Notes under the pieces: model-generated
What the model was told of the DNA's origin: nothing
Database searches by the model: none
Seen by the model: only the letters and a program-made list of their open reading frames with translations
Made by a program: the position numbers and the translations under genes
Source of the DNA: Chamaecyparis obtusa
Lineage: Eukaryota > Streptophyta > Pinopsida > Cupressales > Cupressaceae
Reading direction: 5' to 3'
Length of the DNA stretch: 64,000 bases
Assembly (NCBI GenBank): GCA_027943335.1
Contig: BSBK01001115.1
Span: 682,001-746,000 of the forward strand
Part shown: piece by piece, positions 1 to 10,881 of the stretch
How positions within the stretch are numbered: position 1 is the stretch's first letter
How the letters are laid out: each line of letters starts with the position of its first letter

Positions 1-1792
1 TGAATCCATGAAGCCATTTTATTGTGTACACCTTAAGATTCGGAATACATGTTGTTGCAAATATCATGTTCAGTTTTCAATGCATCATGAATTATTATGG
101 TCCATTCATTCTACTTTTCATACTAATGAAATTCTAGAGGATTTTGGTGCAAGTGGTCTCCCCAAATCATCAAGAGACTTGCTAGATCAATTTTTATGTC
201 ATAGAGATGATGGTTGTTTATTTTATAAAAAAAGATTGCTTAAATGCCAAGTGCTCAGAATGTGGTGGCTTGTCCAAGTTTAGGACATGTTTTCATGAGG
301 GTTTGGAACACAATTTTGGAAAGAAACTCATCCAAAAAAGGTATATGAAACAGTGAAATATACATTGAAGAGTGGAGGTGAAGGCTCTAGATGTGAGTTA
401 GTTGCAAAAGAATACAATGTTGCTGATTTTATCTCAGATTTCAAGACAAATATTTTTTACAAGTATGTAAGGCATAGTCACAAGTCTCAATGGTTGGATC
501 AACAATTCAGGACGTGTAAGGACACTTTCCAATTTGGAACTATTATATCTGGTGTAGAATTTGCGGAGAACTATATATCACAGCCCCAAAATGAGACTCA
601 AGCTCAATATTACAATTCCATTCAGGTTTCTATTTTTGTACACATCACATATAGACATTCCCCTGATAGCACAAAAGATGAGAGAAATATAATCAAAGAG
701 TACCATTTTTATATGAGTGACAATAGGTTTCACTCTCATGAGTTTGTTCAACATTGTTTCCAGAACTATTTTGACTTCTTGCAGGAAAATGGTATTGCTA
801 TGGATAGGCATCTCATTTGGTTGGATAATTGCATCGGTCAATTTAAGAATGCCAGAATGTTTTATTGGCTGTGTAGAATGCATTTGGAGAGAGGTGTACC
901 TGATATTTGGGTTTTTTTTGAGTCGGGGCATGGGAAAGGGGAGCATGATGGAGCAAGTGTGTGTGTGAAGAGAGCCCTAGTTAAGGAGAAATTGAGGATT
1001 TTAGGTGTTGTATTTCTTGATGCTCATTCTATTGTTGATTGGTGTACTTTAGAATTGTCACGGGGGGGGGGGGGGGGGACTCTTGATTCTATAGTGCGTA
1101 TATTCTTTTGGTTGGTTGAGGAGGGAGCTATAGGAGATAGATTGGATTGTCAAATAGTGAAAGAATTTTCAAAATTGCATTCATTCCGATGCTCCAATAG
1201 TAGTACATGGACCATTTGGGCATGAGAGTTGGCTTGTTTTTGCCCCATGCATTTTCAGTATGATTGGGATCATTGTGAGTCAAGTGAGTGGGTGGATACA
1301 TGGATTCCATAGTATCTAACTCCTTTATCTTTGACAATCTCTATAAGAAATGATGACATGGACACTTCAATTGAGAATGACCATCTTTCAAATCTTCTAT
1401 AGCCAGGAGATGTTTTTGCATTGGTTGCACCCCAAGAGAATGATGAGAGGTCAAATTATTGGTTAGCACATTATGTACGAGGTAAATAGAAGCTTGTGTA
1501 ATAGATGATAGATGGTGATGGGTTCACATATCCTACTGGTTCAGTTGTTGTTGCGGGAACATGGCTGCAAACATACATGATTAGAAAGAATGGAATTCCT
1601 GCATTTGAAGACTATGAGAAGCATAAAACTATTCTCATGTATTCACACCTTGTTATAGCAAAAAATGTCAAGTTGTCAAAGCATTAAGGAATACCAAAGA
1701 CAAAAGAACTTTGGACTATTAGTACTGCCGATCATGAAGAATTATTGGAGACCCTGAAGCAAAGAGATGACCCTTTAGGAACACTTGACTAG
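1..1792 (+). pseudogene. Transposase-like pseudogene, uncharacterised family
   Basis: Decayed coding sequence in several frames. The first part (8-about 350) shifts frame near 230 and then reads a Cys-rich stretch (CSECGG near 257-274), probably zinc-binding. The block 353-1000 encodes DNCIGQFK (828-851) and GHGKGEHDGA about 35 residues later. A DNC..QFK block followed by HGKG..DG recurs in uncharacterised transposon-related proteins and suggests an RNase-H-fold (DDE-like) core, but I cannot name the superfamily. A run of 17 G at 1062-1078 breaks the frame. A C-terminal domain resumes at about 1401-1792 with in-frame TAG/TAA stops (1488, 1500, 1503, 1685) and ends in LGTLD-stop. That domain has a paralogue on the minus strand at 41700-41919, so the family is repetitive. 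The N-terminus lies outside the window. Element ends were not found. Confidence 0.55.
1062..1078. repeat. G17 homopolymer
   Basis: Seventeen consecutive G residues inside the transposase-like pseudogene. The flanking reading frames do not join cleanly across it. It is either a real slippage tract or an assembly artefact. Confidence 0.9.
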
Positions 1793-2349
1793 GTAATAAG
1801 TTAACTTAGTGCAATGTTTTCTAATTTTGTTAAGCTTAATTTCAATGCAATAATTTCACCTTTCTTAGATTGTATGTTGAGTCAATAAACTTGGTTTTGT
1901 ATTTGGATTGTAACTTGTGTAGGAGTACCTATGAAGACACCTATGGTCACCATGGATCCAATCAGAGATAGAAGGACAAAAGGATCCTTAATGGTTAATT
2001 GAGATCTTTTGAAGCCTATAATGGAAATTTGTAACAATCATTTTGATTTAAAATTTAAATGTCCTAGAAGTCTTGATAAGGACTTATGACAAAAATCATG
2101 TATGGGTGGCCAATAGTGCCAACAAGAGATCTAAGTATACATTTTCTCAGAAAAAGGCAATGAAAACACATAATTTTTTATTATTTACTTATGTCATTTG
2201 CATGGTTTGAATTCTTACATGTTTGATTTTTGTTTCTAATGCTTTAACGATATTATTTTTTATCATTTCAAACAATCTTTGATGCTTTGAAAGTTCATTT
2301 GAATCAGATGGATACATACATGATAGATGTAAACAATTCATTGTGTGGT
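1793..2349. other. Intergenic, no feature recognised
   Basis: AT-rich DNA between the end of the transposase-like pseudogene and the satellite array. I see no coding signal, LTR end or tandem structure. Confidence 0.5.
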
Positions 2350-4656
2350 GAGGGTTAGTTGAAAGTAGCACCACACTGTATCTTTCAAACCGTCTGTCCT
2401 GGCATCAAACCATCTACTCCATAAGCTCTAGTCGGCCAGGTAAATACTAGTGACAACCCCATTCCACCCACGGAGTCACTGAAATGCTCACAACCACGCT
2501 CGACCCAAGTGACCCTAAGGTGCACTAAGTACGATTAGGCAGAAATCTTTTGATGCTCACATCTTAGACCTCATGAGAGGTATCAAAAAACCATCAGGGG
2601 CTACGTGATCATGATTCCAAGGTCTACAATAACCTCTCTTAGTTTTGGGTGATTCGACTTCATTTTTATTTGGCAAGGTGATCTTAGTCGATGCCAAAAC
2701 TTGCAATGAGGGTCAGTTGAAAGTAGCTCTAAAGTGTATCTTTCAAACTGTATGTCCTGGCATCAAACCATCTGCTCCATCGACTCTAGTTGGCCAAGTA
2801 AATGCTAGTGACAATCCTGTTTCACCCACGAAGTCACTGGAACACTCACGACCATGCTGGACCCAAGTGAACCCAAGGTGCACTAAGCACAATTGGGCAA
2901 AAATCTTCCAAGGCTCGTATCTCAGACCTCGTGAGAGGTATCAACAAACCGTTAGGGGCTACGGGATTTTGTTTTTGAGGTCTAAAATAACCTCTTTCAA
3001 TTTTGGGTGATTTGACTTCATTTTCATTTGGTAAGGTGATCTCAGTTGATGCCAAAACTTGCAGTGAGGGTCAGTTGAAAGTAGCCCTTAAGTGTATCTT
3101 TCAAACTGTCAGTCTTGGCATCAAAACGTCCACTCCATCAACTTTTGTTGGTTGGTTAAATGCTAGTGACAACCCTATTTCACCCACGGAGTCACTAGAA
3201 TGCTCGCGACCGTGCTCAACTCAAGTGACCCCAAGGTGCATTAGGCATGATTACGCAACAATCTTCCAAGGATCGTATCTCAGACCTCGTGAGAGGTATC
3301 AACAAACCATTAGGGGCTACAAAATTGTGTTTTTAAGGTCTACAATAACCTCTCTTATTTTTTGGTGATTTGACTTCATTTGCATTTGGCAAGGCGATCT
3401 CAGTCAATGCCAAAACTTGTAGTGAGGGTCAGTTGAAAGTAGCTCAGCAGTGTATCTTTCAAACCGTCCATCCTGGCATTGAACCATCTACTCCATCAGC
3501 TTCGATTGGCCGGATAAACACCAATGATAACCCCGTTCCTCCCACGGAGTCACTAGAACGCTCGCCACCACGCTCGACCCAAGTGACCCGCACTAAGCAT
3601 GATTAGGTAGTGATCTTTCAAGGCTCGTATCTCAGACCTCATGAGAGGTATCAAAAAACCATCAAGGGCTACGGGATCATGTTTCTGAGGTCTAAAATAA
3701 CCTCTCTTAATATTGGGTGATTCAACTTAATTTTCATTTGGAAAGGCGATCTCAGTCGATGCCAAAATTTGCAGTGAGGGTCAGTTAAAAGTAGCTCTAA
3801 AGTGTATCTTTCAAACCATTTGTCCTGGCATCAAACCGTCTGCTCCATCAGCTTTGGTTGGCTGGGTAAATGTCAGTGACAACCCTATTCCTCCCACGGA
3901 GTCATTGGAATGCTCGTGACCATGCCCGATCCAAGTGACCCCAAGGTGCACTAAGCATGATTGGGTAGTGATCTTCCGAGGCTCGTATCTTGGACCTCGT
4001 GAGAGGTATTGACAAACTGTTAGGGGCTATAGGATTGTGTTTCTGACTTCTACAATAACCTCTCTCAGTTTTGGGAGATTCAACTTCATTTGTATTTGGC
4101 AAGGTGATCTTAGTCGATGCCAAAACTTGTAGTGAGGGTCAGTTGAAAGTAGCTCAATAGTGTATCTTTCAAATCATCCGTCCTGGCATCAAACCATCTG
4201 CTCCAACTACTCCAGTTGGCTAGGTAAATGCTAGTGAAGACCCCATCCACCCACAGAGTCATTGGAATGCTTGCGACCACGCTTGACCCAAGTGACCCCA
4301 AGGTGCACTAAGCATGATTGGGCAGCGATGTTTTGAGGCTCGTATCTTAGACCTCATGAAAGGTATCAAAAATTTTTTAGGGGCTACAGGATCGTGTTTT
4401 TGAGGTCTACAATAAGCTCCCTTGGTTTTGCGTGATTTGACTTCATTTGCATTTTCCAAGGCAATCTCAGTCGATGCCAAAATTTACAGTGAAGGTCAGT
4501 TGAAAGTAGCTCAGTAGTGTATCTTTCAAACCGTCTGTCCTGGCATCAAACTGTCTATTCCATCAGCTTCAGTTGGCTGGGTAAACACTAGTGACAACCC
4601 CATTCCGCCCACGGAGTCACTAGGATGCTTGTGACCACGCTCGACCCAAGTGACCT
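2350..4656. repeat. Satellite-like tandem array, about 358-bp unit, about 6.4 copies
   Basis: The anchor gaggg-tcagttgaaagtag recurs at 2350, 2708, 3066, 3424, 3776, 4134 and 4491, giving spacings of 358, 358, 358, 352, 358 and 357. Each unit carries the same landmarks in order: a tcaaaccatct block, cccacggagtcact, a gctcg..ctcgaccc block, ctcagacctcgtgagagg, and gattcgacttcattt. The last copy is cut at about 4656 within acccaagtgacc. Copies differ by scattered substitutions, about 10 percent by eye. Because 358 is not a multiple of three, an ORF spanning one unit passes into the next unit in another frame, which explains the chain of similar 121-aa ORFs at 2645-3010 and 3003-3368. I treat these ORFs as by-products. 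The sequence is not recognised from any named satellite. Confidence 0.93.
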
Positions 4657-5877
4657 AACAACACAAGTGCTACATTTCTCTGTGGATTTAGTAAACCCCA
4701 ATAAGATGAGTTATATACACAGTGAGTATATACATAGTATTGAAACAATGTAGTACTAAGTGGCTCAAGTGGGATTACAAGTTAGGTTAAGGGTTGTGTG
4801 ATTTGTGACGTAGTAGAGTGGGTATATAGAGTATAATATCATCACTTGTCTTTGTAATGTAGTAGATGGAGATATAAAATGTTATGTTAGGTGAAGTTTA
4901 ATGGTAATCAAGAAATATGGTTCATGGTTTTGCATGCTGGAGTCAAGATGTATATGGAAAATATATATAGCTAGTTGAGAAGTTTGGGATGTTATAAGAT
5001 GTGCATGTGTGGCTTTGAGGACACAGAACATGTGTTGTGAATGGTAATGGAGTTGGGTTGTCCAAAGACTTAAAAATAATGATTTTTTGGGTAGTTGGAA
5101 GATGTGGGCTATCACTGGAGCGTGCCTTAAATGCAAAATTATGGTTTTTATATGCAATTCCAGTTGTGTTCTGATTGAGGAAGTTAACATTTATAGAGGT
5201 GGTTTGTAAATCTGAAGAGATTGACTATCCCTTTGGGTGGGAGGTATAATGGTATGAAACATAAGAACATAGGAAATCTATAAAAGTTAAACCTCAAACA
5301 TAATAAGCTCCATGAACAGGGTATTGCAGAGTAAAGAAAAACAAATGTAACTTTAACAAGATATAATTTAAATCACAATGATAATCATAGTCAAGATATA
5401 ACTTCACCATTCAATTCCATAAACATGAATAATAAATATGTATACAAAAGATGACGCAAATATAACATAAAAATGAACATGTTCTATATATAGAAAGTAT
5501 CAAATGTATCAAAAGTATCTCCATATACAACTATGGCACATGCTATTTCAAAATGTCTACAAAATCAATGTTTCAAGGTGTACATTGTGGCATATATGCC
5601 ATCTCAAAATGTGCCAAGTGGCATCTCTAAATGACCACAAAACTAAAACTATATCCTATGTTGTAGGGGGACCATCAAAATGTAGCCTCTTTGAAGAAGT
5701 GTTTGGCTCTGATTGATCTTGCATAAAAAATGAGTTCAAACCCAAGTTAGATTGCTTAGTTTATATGATTTGTACATATATTTATATATAATTCATAATT
5801 CATACACTATTTTAATTAAAATTATAACTGAATACAAATATTTGTACTTGGCTTCTCAGTCACCTACCATGATCAAG
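4657..5877. other. Intergenic, no feature recognised
   Basis: AT-rich sequence with only short random ORFs on both strands. It might contain further minus-strand exons of the unknown gene that begins at 10404, but I could not support any. Confidence 0.4.
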
Positions 5878-7087
5878 TGTCCTAGCATAAGTCTTTGGTA
5901 GCGAAGGGACCATGCCAACAATACCAACTCCCACCTATAATTATATATTTGCAATAATGAGATTAGTAGAGTGGTGCAACATAGAGTAATAAATCTACAA
6001 AATAGGATGATAGCATAATAAAATTACAAATTGATTGAACTAAAATTAAAACTTACATCCGCTGATCCCTCGTCTGGAATAGTGGCCTGGGTCAACAAAG
6101 ATATGAAAGATTCTCGTGGGCCCTCCCTCACACTGGGAGTAACCTATGAGAGTAAAAAGATTGTCAATTATATATAGGGTAAGTGCACAAAGATGGGAGA
6201 CCAAAAAGGGGGTATAAGATGCCACTTTTTTCCTAAAATCAACAAACTCTGAACTTCAACAAGAAATTGAAGATAGAGACCTAAAATTTTAAGATGTGAC
6301 AAAAACAAGAGTTGTAATACTCTAAATCTAGTTCCTAAACTACTAACTTATTTTGAAAATGGTGCAGATTAAGGCCCTCAAAAAGGGGGAGCACAAAAAG
6401 TGGTCCTGTTTTTTGTCCAAAAACATAACATAGTGTTTGGTGTGCTCCTAAAATGTTAACTTTTTTTTTTGAATTTTTTTAAACGCTCTAGTGAGAAGTT
6501 ATCTAACACCACGTAGTTTATCCCAGACTTTTTTGGTAATTTTTTGATGAACGCATAATTTTTGATGAATTTACAAAGTGCACGCATCCTGAAAACATGA
6601 AATTTCTATGTGCTCCCCCTAGAAATCATATAAAACTAATCAAAAATTAAATTTTCTTTTTTTTAAAGTGTGTAGAATGGAGTCTAGTTTCTAAAAATGT
6701 AACTTATTGCAAAATTCGATGAACGAGCCAAAATCTATGCCCAAAATACTGCATGTTGGTTTTTTACAAAAAATGGACATACACAAAAGAAATTAGAGTT
6801 GAAAAACTTAACATAATCAGAATTCAAAATAAATTATATGCTTAGATAGCTAACAGAGAGATCTACAATATCATGTCGTCTGATTTTTACATTCTTGAGC
6901 CATGAGTAAACCTGACAAGGAGCACATAAAAAAAGATGTCATTTTTTTATATGTCTACTGGAAAACACGTCTCAGGCCTATTTCAATCGTCCAAGCCTTT
7001 GGGTTGGATCTCCAAGGAAAATCCAAGCCTTAGGATTGGTAAATTCAAATCCTTTACAAAGCACACACGCCTTATAGGGCGTGCACG

Positions 7088-7147
7088 CTATGTAAATTTA
7101 TGATTTTCATAGCGTACACACGCTATGAAAATCATAAATTTACATAG
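7088..7147. repeat. Perfect 28-bp hairpin
   Basis: Arm 7088-7115 (ctatgtaaatttatga...) and arm 7120-7147 are perfect reverse complements separated by the 4-base loop acac. Weaker complementarity extends about 10 bp outward around the gcgtgcacgc and atacgccc segments. It lies in the extra 1-kb segment of the left arm of the foldback element. Confidence 0.9.
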
Positions 7148-7266
7148 GGCATACGCCCTATATGGCGTGCACCCTATGTAAGTATGATTTATATAGTGTG
7201 TGTGAGAGAGAGAGGGGGAAGGTAATTTATACAAAGAGAGGGGGGTAATGTATACAAATATAACAT

Positions 7267-7637
7267 TTAAGTATAAGTTTGATAATTTTAATTTCTTATA
7301 CTTTAAGTTATATTTGTATAAATTATAAAATATAATGCTTTCAGGATGTTTGGGATAGGTTCTAGCTTCATAGGAGTTAACATGTAGATTCTAGATTTGA
7401 AAAATTCCAGACTTAGCCAAATTTCAGGATTTAGCAAGCCTTCAGCAAGGTTACCTCCCACAATCCATCATGGATTTCTAAGGTCAAACTGAAGCTAGAA
7501 AAAGGATTCCCAAAGGGTTTTAACTCATTTTATCACAAATCAGTTGGTTTTGATCCCATCTCTACGACAGACTTAGCTTAGCTCTCACCCAAATCTCTCT
7601 CTCTCTCTCTCCCCATTATCCACTCTCTCTCTTTCAT

Positions 7638-7696
<59 letters not shown>

Positions 7697-7755
7697 CTCA
7701 CATCACCCTCTCTCTCCCCCTTATCTAATATCTCTCTTTCATTACCCTCTCTCTC

Positions 7756-7792
<37 letters not shown>

Positions 7793-7976
7793 TCACCCTC
7801 TCTCTCTCTCCCCCTTATCTACTCTCTCTCTCTCCCTCTCCCTTATCTCTCTCTCTCTCTCTCCATCACTTCTCTCTCTCTCTCTCTCTCTCTCACATCA
7901 TCCTATCTCTCCCCCTTATCTACTCTCTCTCTTTCATTACCCTCTCTCTCTCACACACACATCACCCTCTCTATCC

Positions 7977-8017
<41 letters not shown>

Positions 8018-8088
8018 TCACCCTCTCTCTCTCCCCCTTATCTACTCTCTCTCTCCCTCTCCCTTATCTCTCACTCTCTCTCTCCATC

Positions 8089-8144
<56 letters not shown>

Positions 8145-8190
8145 ACATCACCATCTCTCTCCCCCTTATATACTATCTCTCTTTCATTAC

Positions 8191-8232
<42 letters not shown>

Positions 8233-8349
8233 CCTCTCTCTCTATCCCTTATCTCTCTCTCTCTCTCTCTCTCTCACTCCAGAGAGAGAGAGAGAGAGAG
8301 TAGATAAGGGAGAGAGAGAGAGAGGAGAGGGTAATGTTTTTTTTTTTTT

Positions 8350-8386
<37 letters not shown>

Positions 8387-8713
8387 TTTGGGTGAGAGCT
8401 AAGCTAAGTCTGTCGTAGAGATGGGGTCGAAACTGAATGATTTGTGATAAAATGAGTTAAAACCCTTTGGGAATTCTTTTGCCAGCTTCAATTTGACCTT
8501 AGAAATCCATAATGGATTTTGGGAGGTAACCCTGCTGAAGGCTTGCTGAATCCTGAAATTTGGCTAAGTCTGGAATTTTTCAAATCTAGAATCTACATGT
8601 TAACTCCTATGAAGCTAGAACCTATCCCAAACATCCTGAAAGCATTATATTTTATAATTTATACAAATATAACTTAAAGTATAAGAAATTAAAATTATCA
8701 AACTTATACTTAA
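7267..8713. repeat. Long inverted repeat, arms of about 330 bp
   Basis: Arm 1 (7267-about 7600, starting ttaagtataagtttg) and arm 2 (about 8380-8713, ending caaacttatacttaa) are reverse complements with only scattered mismatches. They form the inner part of the foldback element's terminal repeats and enclose the microsatellite block. The strand asymmetry is kept: the left side is CT-rich and the right side next to arm 2 is GA-rich. Confidence 0.92.
7590..8392. repeat. Compound CT/CA then GA/GT microsatellite block
   Basis: From 7590 to 8279 the plus strand is almost pure (CT)n with (CA)n islands and recurring phrases such as cccccttatctactctct, ctttcattaccc and cacatcaccc. These form an irregular higher-order repeat. 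At 8280 it switches to (GA)n with (GT)n (8350-8367), the reverse complement of the left part. ORFs such as the Glu/Arg-rich one at 7585-7791 are translations of simple repeat. Confidence 0.95.
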
Positions 8714-10404
8714 GGGGAAAAAAGAAAAGTGGCATCTTTTTGGTCCCCCATCTTTGTGCACTTACCCTATAAGTGTACTTCATCATAACAACCCTGGTTA
8801 CAAAATACAAATAACAATATGTAAAGTCTACGTACAATTGGGCTATCACTCCGAATCGAGATGCTTGTCAGCCTAGGCTCCTAAACCCGTGTCAGGACAT
8901 CATCAAGAGCCACACCCTATACAATAAAGTGCAAGTAAAATATTTATTACTACACACAAGTGGCATACATATGCATGCATAATTAATCTTAAATAATTAA
9001 TTACCTTTCCTTTGTCGACACATGAAGAAGGAACCCCCTCATTCCCCCCAGTATCATCAGTTGTAGCTTGCAAGAGTACAATAAGATAACAATATATTAG
9101 TAAATGTATAAATTTTATTGCTCTAATTGATAGAGATTTAAGCATGTACACCAAATGATATAAAAAAAACTAATGGGTACATAATTTATAATATACCGTA
9201 TAGGTGTCAAGGCCAAATGAAATGACCAAAAGTGTGGAGTCATCCACCTATCTCAACTCCTCCTCTATCATCGACTGAACATAAATGGAAAAATATATAT
9301 ACATAAGTGCATGCAATCATTAAAAATAATCTAAATAAATAAATTATTTTTAAATTAAATAAGTCATGTGACAAATTTATTTATAATGTGTACTCTTACC
9401 CTATCAACAGGAGTCCATGGCTCTGCGTACCCCTCCCGAGCACTTTCATGAGATTTAGATGCTCCATGAGGTGTTGTAGTCTTTGTAGCTGCGTCTCCTA
9501 TATCCTCCTTATTGATAACATACTGATATGTATCAGCATCAGTAAGCAGTCCGAGGCACATATTCTTGCATATAATGCAAATATGGGGCTCACATACATG
9601 TGAACTCTGACCAGATGTCGATGCACCAGCATCATCCACACTAGGAGACAATAATGACTTGGTCTACACGATCAACTGATCAGTCAACAAATGAATGACC
9701 CTAATACTCTGTGAGGCAGCCTCTGCAATGATATCAGGATGCTATACTAGAGGAGGGGGTGCGACATTAGTGGGGGGGACAAAGGTAGTGGCCTTTTTGC
9801 GCTGGGCAAATGGCCTTGTTTGAGGAGCTCCTCTGCCTACGCCCATGTTGGGTCTCATACTCCAATAATTAACATTGTGACTAAGCACAAACTCAGCATA
9901 CAATTTTTTTATGAAATAGAAAGGGAGCTCCAAACTGCTATGGGGTGATTTATCAAAAACCATCCACCAGTGATCCCGAAAGTGTGTGCGCATTGCTTCA
10001 TTTGTGCACCATTTTATTGATAATTTGGGCTTTTTGGGGTCAACTTTTAATCCAGTTTTAGGATTAACAAAAAGGGAGGCTATATCTTCCTTAGTTATAT
10101 TAAGGGTCGCAACCCCATCATGGTCAAGCCCGTCATCAAATTAGGCGTGCATATCATCACACCAATGAAGAGCAACATTATGTTGTTGCGTAAGGATGTC
10201 AATGTTTTCAACAATGGTATTTAGGGTGGCAAGCATAGGAGCTAACATAGGTATATTTGGATACGTATTTTTGAAGCCTCGTATAGTGTTCAAGTTCTCC
10301 TGTATCAAATCCTCTAAAGATTGAGGGTTTTGAAGTGGTTCTAGATTGTTTTGGGGATTGTTATTTGGTGGGGGAGGGTTATTATCTTCATTGTTGTCAG
10401 CCAT

Positions 10405-10848
10405 GCCTGATTAAATAATAAACAAATATAAATTTCAAATTGATTTCATATATTATTAAAAAAATCAATAGAAAACCCTATTTTAACCAAAAAAACTACA
10501 TTTAACATGAAAATGAAAGAAATTAATCAAGATGTAGGAATAATTTACTTACTGGATCAACTGCAGAGTCAAATTTGTTGTTTGCACAATTAGGTACCAG
10601 AAACTATCATGTATATGATATTTGGAGCCATTTTCCAAACCCAAAACATGAGGAGAAATGAGGAAAATGGCTTGTGGGTTTTGATTTATGGCATAGGTTT
10701 TGGGTACCCAAAAATATCGGGTACTCGATAAGGCTTGTACTTTTGTGTCAGGTTTTCCCAGGTGTACTAACACCCAGGCCTACTAAAAAGTCAACATACA
10801 TTTTCATGCGCTTTTGAACGACTGAAAAGTGGATTTTTTTACATCGCC
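10405..10848. other. Putative leader between transposon end and unknown gene
   Basis: The 440 bp between the putative transposon terminus (10881) and the ATG of the unknown minus-strand gene (10404). It contains a short minus ORF (10549-10773) that I do not recognise. If the gene belongs to the transposon, this is its 5-prime leader and promoter region. Confidence 0.3.
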
Positions 10849-10881
10849 ACTTTTTGGCCCCTCATGATCTTGCACATACCC
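10849..10881 (-). mobile_element. Terminal repeat end of a second transposon of the 6177-8767 type
   Basis: Read on the minus strand from 10881, the sequence begins gggtatgtgcaagatc and continues gaggggccaaaaagtggc. It lines up with the 6177 end (gggtaagtgcacaaag, gaccaaaaag) at about three bases in four. It also marks the exact point where the minus-strand copia RNase H frame stops (after KYVVTA), so it looks like a transposon terminus inserted into, or joined to, the copia element. The partner terminus was not found to the left. Confidence 0.5.

Larger units (their letters stand above)
6177..8767. mobile_element. Terminal-inverted-repeat (foldback-type) DNA element
   Basis: The left end gggtaagtgcacaaag (6177) is matched by its reverse complement ending at 8767, and the match continues through gatgg-gaccaaaaag and gatgccactttt. 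The 4-bp tata flanks both sides (6173-6176 and 8768-8771), a possible target duplication or a TA duplication. The right arm is continuous for about 390 bp (8380-8767). The left arm is the same sequence split by about 1.03 kb of unrelated DNA (6234-7266). No transposase is visible, so it is non-autonomous. It sits in an intron of the decayed minus-strand gene, with coding exons read on both sides. Confidence 0.82.
5878..10404 (-). pseudogene. Decayed multi-exon gene of unknown family
   Basis: The minus-strand reading frame runs from an ATG at 10404 (MADNNEDNNPPPP) to about 9400 through one frame. It is broken only by TAA at 10141, TAG at 9742 and TAG near 9673. The product is an Asn/Pro-rich N-terminus, a basic middle part with HFRDHWW (about 9970), a helical stretch near 9700, and a Cys-rich CIICKNMC (about 9570). 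Further short coding exons with GT/AG borders can be read at about 9274-9197, 9066-9005, 8916-8836, 6143-6057 (donor GTAAGT) and 5934-5878 (donor GTAGGT); two contain a single stop. A 2.6-kb inverted-repeat element occupies the intron between the last exon near 8779 and the one at 6143. I recognise no domain. The ATG lies 477 bp inside a transposon-like end at 10881, so it may be the cargo or coding gene of a DNA transposon. Exon borders are read by eye. Confidence 0.5.

Noticed and set aside
2645..3606. Chain of similar 78-121-aa ORFs
   Set aside because: They are readings of successive 358-bp satellite units; the frame changes from unit to unit and start and stop positions follow the repeat, not a gene.
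2350..4656. CRISPR-like array
   Set aside because: The 358-bp unit repeats as a whole with no short-repeat and unique-spacer pattern, and the DNA is eukaryotic.
5504..5716. Short plus ORF upstream of the unknown gene region
   Set aside because: No recognisable domain, low-complexity composition, and it overlaps the region where minus-strand exons were expected.
7585..7791. Glu/Arg repeat ORF on the minus strand
   Set aside because: Direct translation of (CT)n/(GA)n simple repeat with no other coding evidence.
8652..8849. Minus ORF crossing the right foldback arm
   Set aside because: It spans the element end and host sequence and is AT-rich chance coding; only its last part overlaps a tentative exon.
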